NCBI RefSeq assembly: GCF_019443105.1
Contig: NZ_JAHZIJ010000001.1
Span: 496,001 to 560,000 of the forward strand
Direction of reading: 5' to 3'
DNA: 64,000 bases
Source: Paenibacillus oenotherae
Lineage (GTDB): Bacteria > Bacillota > Bacilli > Paenibacillales > Paenibacillaceae
The translations under genes and the position numbers were made by a program. Under the pieces are notes generated by a model. The model saw only the letters and a program-made list of their open reading frames with translations, made no database searches and was not told where the DNA came from. Shown here in pieces: positions 57,255-64,000 of the stretch (positions are counted from its first letter, which is position 1; each line of letters opens with the position of its first letter).

Positions 57255-58025
57255 CTATTGAGTAGCCTCTTTTTGCTTTGTTTCATCATTTTCTGTTTCA
57301 TCCGGCACAAAAGATTCGTAAGTATCCGCAATCAGCAGCGTCAGCAGCCCCGGCTCCTGTGTTTCGATAACTGCATTCAACGTTGAAATTTTGTCCGGAA
57401 GAAGCGATGCAGCAGTTATAATTTCAAACCGGGTGCGCGTATAAATACGTATACGGTCCGGGAATGCCTTCGAAGGGAATGGAATGATTTCTGAGAAGTC
57501 GGACAGAAGCGCTGCCGGAATATTCGAGAGCTGCTTGCTTAATTCTGTCTTCAAGGGATCATCGGCCTTCCAGCCGGAGAGTATAGGCTTGTCTACAACA
57601 AGGTCGCTGCTGCCGGCCGCGACGCTTATGCCGCTGGCCAGAATCGCTGTTAGCTCGCCTTTGTCAGACAGCTCGTAAGCGACGGTCGGGTATTCCTGAA
57701 CAACAATCCGGATACTGCCCGGGAACGATTTGATCACTTCTACTTTCTCAATCGGCTTCAAGGATTTGACCCGCTCCTCAATAGTGGCTGCAGAAGTGCC
57801 GAAATACGCGTCACCAGGAACGATCCCGGCGGCCCCTTGTACTTCGGACACGGTCAAATACCGCTGCCCTTCAACCGTCACAGTGGACACCTTGCTGATG
57901 GAAGAATTAAAGAATAGAACACATAGGATGACGATGAATAGTACGATAATGACAATAAGCAGCTTGCGGCCGCCTCGTCTTTTCTTTCGGACAGGCTCCC
58001 GCAGCACAGGCACTTTCTCTTGCAT
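57255..58025 (-). CDS. divIB: Cell division protein DivIB/FtsQ
   Basis: 256 residues from the ATG at 58025 (GAGAGGGG 7 nt upstream). Basic cytoplasmic N-terminus (KKRRGGRK), one membrane helix (about 23-43), then a POTRA domain ('VSTVTVEGQRYLTVSEVQGAAGI') and a beta domain. Part of the FtsL-DivIC-DivIB septal complex. Confidence 0.93.
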   Translation of the reverse strand: MQEKVPVLREPVRKKRRGGRKLLIVIIVLFIVILCVLFFNSSISKVSTVTVEGQRYLTVSEVQGAAGIVPGDAYFGTSAATIEERVKSLKPIEKVEVIKSFPGSIRIVVQEYPTVAYELSDKGELTAILASGISVAAGSSDLVVDKPILSGWKADDPLKTELSKQLSNIPAALLSDFSEIIPFPSKAFPDRIRIYTRTRFEIITAASLLPDKISTLNAVIETQEPGLLTLLIADTYESFVPDETENDETKQKEATQ

Positions 58026-58115
58026 TGCTTGTCCCCTCTCCGTGCAAACGAGAACGGCATGACGTATCTTCAGAACGCCGCCGTTCACGATCTCTATCAC
58101 AATCTCTTAAACGTG

Positions 58116-59396
58116 CTAAGGAGCAATTCCGTTGTTGGGAATGGGAGAATAACGCGATATGCGCGCTCCCAGACGACCAAGCATTGTCTCAATCCGGTCA
58201 TAGCCGCGGTCGATGTGGTGCACCTGCTCGACGATCGTCTTGCCGTGCGAGGCCAATCCGGCGATAACAAGCGCTGCACCAGCGCGCAGATCAGTTGCTT
58301 CCACCGTTGCCCCGTATAATCGCGGTACTCCCCGAATAAAGGCTGCGTTCAAATCCACTCTGATGTCTGCCCCCATGCGCGACAGCTCATCAACATGTTT
58401 GAAGCGTCCCTCAAAAATATTCTCTTTCATGACGCTGACGCCATCAGCGAGCGCGAGCAGCACCATAAGCTGCGACTGCAGATCGGTTGGAAATGCCGGA
58501 TAAGGCGAGGTTACAATCCGTTCTATCGCTCTCGGACGGTTGGCGCAGCCAACCTTAATTATATCACCGTCAACTGCAATTTGAACACCTGCACGCCTTA
58601 ACACATGAATGAGCGATGTAAGGTGGGCAGGATTCGTATTCTGCAGCGTAACCTGGCCGCGGGTTGCGGCAGCAGCTACCATGACCGTACCGGTCACGAT
58701 CCGGTCGGGAATAACCTGGTACCGGCAGGGAGCAAGCTTCTCCACGCCTTCGATTGTTATCGTATCTGTGCCCGCGCCGATAATCTTGGCGCCCATTGTG
58801 TTAAGAAACCGCTGCAGGTCTTGAATCTCCGGCTCACGGGCGGCATTGCTGATTGTCGTCAACCCTTCCGCCAGCACGGCGGCCATCATAATATTCTCCG
58901 TTGCACCCACGCTAGGGAAATCCAGGTGGATCTCCGCGCCTTTCAGCCGCTTGGCATGACAGACAATCCGGCTTCCTCTCTCTTCAATCTGAGCGCCGAG
59001 CGCCATCAGTCCCCGCAGGTGCAAATCGATCTTTCTCTCGCCGATTGCACACCCGCCTGGCTGATAAATCGTCACTTCGCCAAATCGAGCGATCAGAGGG
59101 CCCATTAAGAAGATGGATGAACGCATAGAACGCATGAGCTCTTCCGGAACATGCGAGCTTGCAGCAGATGAGGTATCAATCATGACCGTCTCATTGCTGT
59201 GCTCCGCCCGGCAGCCAAGCTCGCGCAAAATGTTCAGCATGACGTCGATATCGAGCAGCTTGGGTACGTGATCGATCGTCACTTTTCCTTCCACCAGCAT
59301 ACTGGCAGCCAAGATCGGCAAAGCGGCATTTTTCGCTCCTTGGATAACAATGGTTCCTGAGAGAGGTTTCCCGCCTTCAATCACCAATTTGTCCAA
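58116..59396 (-). CDS. murA: UDP-N-acetylglucosamine 1-carboxyvinyltransferase
   Basis: 426 residues. First committed step of peptidoglycan synthesis. 'LPILAASMLVEG', catalytic Cys in 'PGGCAIGERKIDLHL' (the fosfomycin site), 'PAFPTDLQSQ' and C-terminal 'AALVIAGLASHG'. TTG start at 59396 with GGAGGTGA upstream. It sits between murB and divIB as in other Paenibacillaceae. Confidence 0.96.
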   Translation of the reverse strand: MDKLVIEGGKPLSGTIVIQGAKNAALPILAASMLVEGKVTIDHVPKLLDIDVMLNILRELGCRAEHSNETVMIDTSSAASSHVPEELMRSMRSSIFLMGPLIARFGEVTIYQPGGCAIGERKIDLHLRGLMALGAQIEERGSRIVCHAKRLKGAEIHLDFPSVGATENIMMAAVLAEGLTTISNAAREPEIQDLQRFLNTMGAKIIGAGTDTITIEGVEKLAPCRYQVIPDRIVTGTVMVAAAATRGQVTLQNTNPAHLTSLIHVLRRAGVQIAVDGDIIKVGCANRPRAIERIVTSPYPAFPTDLQSQLMVLLALADGVSVMKENIFEGRFKHVDELSRMGADIRVDLNAAFIRGVPRLYGATVEATDLRAGAALVIAGLASHGKTIVEQVHHIDRGYDRIETMLGRLGARISRYSPIPNNGIAP

Positions 59397-59411
59397 TGTA
59401 TCACCTCCGAA

Positions 59412-60317
59412 TTACCGCTCACCCACCACCAATACTTCCGGCACGAGATCGATTCCGTACCGATCCTTGATCGTGCCCCGGATAGTTGCCATGAGGGTGA
59501 GGACGTCCTCAGCCGTCGCTTGCCCGGTGTTAACAATGAAATTGGCATGCTGTGTGGATACCTCGGCGCCTCCGCTGCGAAGACCCTTCAGCCCGGCTTC
59601 CTCAATGAGACGCGCAGCATAATCGTTCGGCGGATTGCGGAACACGCTGCCTGCGCATGCCAGCTGCAATGGCTGGGTGCGAAGCCGCCGCTCTTTGTAT
59701 GAAGCCATGCAAGAGGCGATCTCCTGCCTGACTCCTTCTCTCAGCTCGAACGTTGCGCTTACAACTATGCCCTGCTGCTCATGCAGTACCGAATGGCGAT
59801 ACGAGAATGCCATATCCTCAAGGTTGTGGTTTACCAATTCCCCTGTCACCAGCACAATTTCAGCTGTTTTGAAAATGCGTGACACATCCGAACCGTGGGC
59901 GCCGGCATTCATATAGACGGCTCCGCCAACCGAACCAGGAATCCCCCCTGCAAATTCCAAGCCCGTCAAACCTTCTTTTCCCGCCAGAACAGACAATTTA
60001 ATGAAGGAATGAGCGGCACCCGCATGGACGAACTCACCTTGGAATCGCGCATAATTGAATCCTTCGCCCAGCTGGATGACGACGCCGCGGATTCCTTTGT
60101 CGCTTACAAGAATGTTGGAGCCGCGTCCAAGATTGGACCACGGGATTCCATGCTTGTGAAGCAACCGGACGACCGACACTAGCTGCTCTTTATTTTGCGG
60201 AATGACCAGAACGTCGGCGGGCCCGCCGATCTTCCATGTCGTATAGGCAGAGAGCGGTTCTTGCAGCAGCATCTTGCCAGTGTCTTCCTGCAGCAGCTCC
60301 GTCAAAAATTGCTTCAT
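59412..60317 (-). CDS. murB: UDP-N-acetylenolpyruvoylglucosamine reductase
   Basis: 301 residues. FAD enzyme making UDP-MurNAc. 'TTWKIGGPADVLV'-type opening, 'LGRGSNILVSDKGI', 'LTGLEFAGGIPGSVGGAVYMN' region, catalytic Ser in 'CAGSVFRNP' and Glu near the C-terminus. GGAGGT precedes the ATG at 60317. Confidence 0.96.
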   Translation of the reverse strand: MKQFLTELLQEDTGKMLLQEPLSAYTTWKIGGPADVLVIPQNKEQLVSVVRLLHKHGIPWSNLGRGSNILVSDKGIRGVVIQLGEGFNYARFQGEFVHAGAAHSFIKLSVLAGKEGLTGLEFAGGIPGSVGGAVYMNAGAHGSDVSRIFKTAEIVLVTGELVNHNLEDMAFSYRHSVLHEQQGIVVSATFELREGVRQEIASCMASYKERRLRTQPLQLACAGSVFRNPPNDYAARLIEEAGLKGLRSGGAEVSTQHANFIVNTGQATAEDVLTLMATIRGTIKDRYGIDLVPEVLVVGER

Positions 60318-60497
60318 TTGTCGTACCTCCTTCGCTTTAAGCGATTGTCAGAACTGCGGCATTCGTTGCCAAGCCGGGCAGCCCGTTCCTTTATAACGAT
60401 ACAAGTATCGGGTGGTGGGCCCGCCGGGTGACGGTCACGATTATAGGGTATACTATGCCCTCCTGCCCAGTAGTGTGACAATCGCCTATATGACGCG

Positions 60498-61607
60498 CTA
60501 TCGCTTCTCTATTAGATGGTTCAGCTCATTGACAATCAATGAGGCGGATTGCGGCATGCCAAGCTTCAGCGCAGCTGTACTCATTTCATTTAACCGCTGT
60601 CCATCCGTCATAATCGCATATATGAGTTCGAAGAGCGCGGCGCCGCTAAGCTCCCGCTCTATGATCATCTTCGCTGCCCCCGCATCTGCAACGCTCCGGG
60701 CGTTCGCCTCCTGATGGTTATTCGTCACATTCGGGGATGGTATCAGGATGGATGGGATGCCGAGCGCTGTAATTTCCGCCAACGAGGATGCCCCCGAACG
60801 GCTGACAACCAGTGTTGACGCGCCCAGCACCTCAGGCATGTTGTGCAAATAAGGAAGGACATGAATATTGTTGGAGATACGGGGCATAACTGCCTTCATC
60901 CGCTCCATCGTCCCGTCATAATAGCTCTCTCCGGTTACAAATACAAAATGGACATCCGGCAGCCGCCCTAGCATCGGCACCATGTCCACCATGACATCGT
61001 TCATCGCTTTGGCCCCCCGGCTGCCCCCTACCATCAGTACAATCCTGCTTCCATTAGGCAGGCCTAACGAATTGAAGCCATTGTCTCTGCTTGCCTGAAC
61101 GACATTCGTTGCGCAGGGATTGCCGGTATTGACGATCCGCTTCGTTCTGCTGAAGCGGGGAAGCGACTCCTGGAAGCTTACTGCTACACAATCCGCATAA
61201 CGTGCCAAAAATTTATTGGTTAAACCAGGGTCCGCGTTCTGTTCATGAATAAGCGTCGGAATACCAAGCTTCGCAGCCGCATATACGACAGGCCCGCATA
61301 CATAGCCGCCAGTGCCGACAACTACGTCCGGTTTAAACGTCCGCAGCAGCTCCTTGGATCTGCGGACGCCTTTGAGAAACCGCAATATGGTTCTGACATT
61401 ATCATAGGAGAGCTTTCGTCTGAAGCCCGTTATTTCGACCGGCTCGAACGGAATTCCTTGAGCCGGCACAATCCGGCTCTCCAGCCCGTTAGGAGTTCCG
61501 ATATATAGAATGGACGAGCTTTCATCCTCCTCTACCACCCGCTTGCCGATGGCAAGCGCAGGGTAGATATGGCCGCCTGTTCCGCCGCCAGTCAATACGA
61601 TACGCAT
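60498..61607 (-). CDS. murG: Lipid II synthase MurG
   Basis: 369 residues. Transfers GlcNAc to lipid I. 'VLTGGGTGGHIYPALAIGKR', 'VVGTGGYVCGPVV', 'MVGGSRGAKAMND' and the UDP-sugar motif 'VSRSGASSLAEITALGIPSI'. GAGGTGA precedes the ATG at 61607. Confidence 0.97.
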   Translation of the reverse strand: MRIVLTGGGTGGHIYPALAIGKRVVEEDESSSILYIGTPNGLESRIVPAQGIPFEPVEITGFRRKLSYDNVRTILRFLKGVRRSKELLRTFKPDVVVGTGGYVCGPVVYAAAKLGIPTLIHEQNADPGLTNKFLARYADCVAVSFQESLPRFSRTKRIVNTGNPCATNVVQASRDNGFNSLGLPNGSRIVLMVGGSRGAKAMNDVMVDMVPMLGRLPDVHFVFVTGESYYDGTMERMKAVMPRISNNIHVLPYLHNMPEVLGASTLVVSRSGASSLAEITALGIPSILIPSPNVTNNHQEANARSVADAGAAKMIIERELSGAALFELIYAIMTDGQRLNEMSTAALKLGMPQSASLIVNELNHLIEKR

Positions 61608-61613
61608 GAAATC

Positions 61614-62711
61614 TCACCTCGAATAACGGGATATATTAAGCAATATGCCAAGCGCCGTCAACAATAGCGTTAGTGATGATCCGCCATAGCTGACCAGCGG
61701 CAATGTTATTCCTGTTACCGGAAGCATGCCGATAACGACACCAATATTAATAAATACTTGCACGGCTACAATGCCGACGATTCCAACCGCGAGCAGACTT
61801 CCGAAAGTATCCGGCGCCGCGATGGCCGTTCGCATTCCCCGCCATACCAGTACTGCGAACAAAAGGATGATGGCTGCACCGCCAATGAAACCAAGCTCTT
61901 CAGCGACGATAGAAAATATAAAATCCGTCTGCGGCTCAGGCAAATAACTAAACTTCTGCCGGCTCATGCCAAGACCAAGGCCAACTAATCCCCCTGGACC
62001 AATGGCATATAGCGACTGGATAATCTGGTATCCCGCACCGAGCGGATCAGCCCACGGGTCCATAAAGGCCGTAATGCGCTGCATCCGGTAAGGGGCTGCA
62101 AGAATTAGTCCCACAAGACCCAGCACGCCGATCAGAGCAAGCGAGCCGAGATGGGAGAGACGCGCACCAGCCGTGTAGATGACAATGAGCGAGGCTCCCA
62201 CCATAACTGCGCCGGAACCAAGATCCGGCTGCATCATAATGAGTCCGAACGCAAGTCCGAGTATGCCAAGCGGCGGCAGCAAGCCTTTGGTGAACAGCGT
62301 TACGGCTTGCTGCTTCTCCGACAGCATTTTGGCAAGAAATATAACCATGGCAAGCTTCATAAATTCAGAAGGCTGAATGCCGAAGGAGCTAATCCCGAGC
62401 CAGCTGCGCGCACCGCCCCTTACAACGCCAATCCCCGGTATAAGCACGATGACCAGCAATCCGAAGCAAATAAGCAGTCCGAGCTTCGACCATTTCTTCC
62501 ATGTCCAATAATGCGCATTCATCGTTACGATCATCGCGCCGACACCAAGCGCTGCGAAGAGCGACTGCCGCTTTACATAGTAATAAGGATCGCCGAATTC
62601 ATGAAAGGCGAGAACAGCACTAGCGCTGTATACCATTACAAGACCAATGGCGAGTATGAGCGAAATTGCCCCAATCATCCATACGTCCGGGGCGGACTTG
62701 GCTTTTGCCAT
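61614..62711 (-). CDS. ftsW: SEDS peptidoglycan polymerase FtsW/SpoVE
   Basis: 365 residues, ten membrane helices. Marks: 'GISSFGIQPSEFMKLAMV', 'PDLGSGAVMVGASL', 'FIFSIVAEELGFIGG' and 'LPLVSYGGSS'. Position between murD and murG matches SpoVE in B. subtilis, so it could serve division, sporulation, or both. Confidence 0.94.
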   Translation of the reverse strand: MAKAKSAPDVWMIGAISLILAIGLVMVYSASAVLAFHEFGDPYYYVKRQSLFAALGVGAMIVTMNAHYWTWKKWSKLGLLICFGLLVIVLIPGIGVVRGGARSWLGISSFGIQPSEFMKLAMVIFLAKMLSEKQQAVTLFTKGLLPPLGILGLAFGLIMMQPDLGSGAVMVGASLIVIYTAGARLSHLGSLALIGVLGLVGLILAAPYRMQRITAFMDPWADPLGAGYQIIQSLYAIGPGGLVGLGLGMSRQKFSYLPEPQTDFIFSIVAEELGFIGGAAIILLFAVLVWRGMRTAIAAPDTFGSLLAVGIVGIVAVQVFINIGVVIGMLPVTGITLPLVSYGGSSLTLLLTALGILLNISRYSR

Positions 62712-62756
62712 AACGCGAACACCTCTTGCATGCGTAAGTAGGGACTAGCCCTCTAC

Positions 62757-64000
62757 TTACAAGGTATGCGCCGATTGTTTAAAAATGCGCCCCCGCTGTT
62801 CATAGGATTTAAACATATCCCAGCTTGCGCATGCCGGAGACAAAAGCACAATATCTCCCGGCTCCGCGATGGAGGCGGCTTCGCGCACCGCACGGTGCAG
62901 CGTCGCTTCGGCGTCCTCCTCAGGTTCGACGATAATTACGTTCGTTAAACCTGCGAGCTCCGCAACACGGGCGATCTTGCCTCGGGTCTCCCCGAGCGCC
63001 ACAACGGCTTTCGTCTGATCGCGGAAGTGCGGGAGCAGCTCCATGTAGTCGGAGCCCCGGTCCAGGCCGCCGGCGATCAGCACAATCCGCCCGGGAAAAG
63101 AACGCAGCGCGATAATTGTCGCTGTAGGATTCGTCGCTTTAGAGTTATTGTAATACGCGACGCCCTTGTGCTCGCCAGCGAACTCCAGCCGATGCTCGAC
63201 ACCGCGGAATTCCCGCAGCGGCTTCAGCAGAGATTCGATCTCGGCGCCTGCTGCCAGACAGCCGGCGATCGCCGCAAGGGCATTCGCAGCATTGTGCCTT
63301 CCCGGAATGCCAAGCTCATGAACGGGCAGGATGGGATAGTCCCCGGCATCGCGATCCCGCCATACGATGATCCGTTCCGCATCATCGGCTGACACCGTCA
63401 AATCGTCGGGGAACGGAGGCTCTATGCATACGCCATAGCCAAGGCTCTGTGTGATGGAGAATGGAATAATATTGGCAACGATATTGCCCTCTTCTACTAG
63501 TTGTCGGCAGATCGGATCGTCCGCGTTAATGACGGCCGTATCCTGAGCGGTTTGATTCGCGAACAGCTTCGCTTTGGAAGCGATATAATCGTCCATCCCG
63601 CCATGGTAGTCAAGATGGGTCTCCACTACGTTCAGCAGCAAAGACACTTTGGGACGGAACGCAGACGTTCCTTTGAGCTGGAAGCTGCTGAGCTCCGCTA
63701 CAATCCAATTGTCCTCATCTGCGGTCTGTGCCGCTTCACATAGCGGTGTGCCAATATTCCCGGCAACAATCGGCTTCATGCCCGCTGCTTCCAGCATCTC
63801 GCCAATCCACGTTGTTGTCGTTGTCTTGCCGTTGGAGCCTGTTATGCCTATAATCGGAGCCGGCGACAGCAGGTAAGCTACTTCTACCTCAGTAACGACC
63901 TCGATGCCGAGCTCGATCGCCTGTCGTACCGGAGGCACACTGTACGGGATGCCCGGATTTTTGACGACAAGCGCCGTCTCCTTCGTAATCAAACCATCGG
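62757..64000 (-). CDS. murD: UDP-N-acetylmuramoylalanine-D-glutamate ligase, N-terminus beyond window
   Basis: More than 411 residues visible; the start lies past the window edge. 'VVKNPGIPYSVPPV', ATP-binding 'IIGITGSNGKTTTTTWIGEM' region, 'NVVETHLDYHGGMDDY', 'PGRHNAANALAAIAGC' and 'FRGVEHRLEF'. Adds D-Glu to UDP-MurNAc-L-Ala. Confidence 0.96.
   Translation of the reverse strand, partial: DGLITKETALVVKNPGIPYSVPPVRQAIELGIEVVTEVEVAYLLSPAPIIGITGSNGKTTTTTWIGEMLEAAGMKPIVAGNIGTPLCEAAQTADEDNWIVAELSSFQLKGTSAFRPKVSLLLNVVETHLDYHGGMDDYIASKAKLFANQTAQDTAVINADDPICRQLVEEGNIVANIIPFSITQSLGYGVCIEPPFPDDLTVSADDAERIIVWRDRDAGDYPILPVHELGIPGRHNAANALAAIAGCLAAGAEIESLLKPLREFRGVEHRLEFAGEHKGVAYYNNSKATNPTATIIALRSFPGRIVLIAGGLDRGSDYMELLPHFRDQTKAVVALGETRGKIARVAELAGLTNVIIVEPEEDAEATLHRAVREAASIAEPGDIVLLSPACASWDMFKSYEQRGRIFKQSAHTL

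Overview
The window looks like a chromosome segment of an endospore-forming Bacillales bacterium, most likely Paenibacillus or a close relative. This is inferred from gene content and order, not from a database search. The signs are spoIIGA-sigE-sigG beside the division genes, a T-box leader on ileS, a PyrR attenuator, an S-layer-homology protein, strong GGAGG-type ribosome binding sites, many TTG/GTG starts, and about half G+C. The sequence opens inside an ABC ATPase gene and closes inside murD.

Layout. (1) 1-10.7 kb: a drug-efflux-type ABC pair with a TetR regulator, two MFS exporters, a divergent Orn/Lys/Arg-type decarboxylase, and small conserved proteins (DUF1885, DUF1292, DUF3892, a Cys-rich 65-mer, an MBL hydrolase). 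(2) 10.7-14 kb: an accessory patch with a decayed tRNA-Val copy, an AT-rich orphan gene, an intact tRNA-Val, an IS3-family remnant and two secreted proteins of unknown function. (3) 14-16.6 kb: an SLH-domain protein, ung and three tRNAs. (4) 16.7-25.7 kb: an unusual five-gene ABC operon (ATPase, HlyD-type adaptor, giant FtsX-type permease, second ATPase with an AbrB-like tail, lipoprotein solute-binding protein), then a chemoreceptor. (5) 25.8-30.2 kb: a palindromic repeat region, an ABC-2 pair and a hydroxyacid dehydrogenase. (6) 30.2-39.3 kb: the pyrimidine operon pyrR-pyrB-pyrC-carA-carB-pyrF-pyrE, without pyrP, pyrK or pyrD, preceded by a promoter, a PyrR-binding loop and an attenuator. 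(7) 39.3-47.4 kb: dapL, an RluD-type pseudouridine synthase, lspA, a DksA/TraR-type protein, a DUF5665 protein, and ileS with its T-box. (8) 47.4-64 kb: the division/cell-wall/sporulation cluster, read on the minus strand as murD-ftsW-murG-murB-murA-divIB-ftsA-ftsZ-spoIIGA-sigE-sigG-ylmC-pgeF-ylmE-sepF-ylmG-ylmH-divIVA.

From about 30 kb to the end nearly everything reads on the minus strand and is ordinary housekeeping. The less explained material is the five-gene ABC operon with its AbrB-tailed ATPase, the tRNA-Val split that encloses an orphan gene, and several families of intergenic inverted repeats (2.1-2.4 kb, 25.9-26.5 kb, 40.66-40.79 kb). Many gene starts were moved inward from the longest reading frame because a good ribosome binding site sits before an internal ATG, TTG or GTG. 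spoIIGA appears to need a CTG start.
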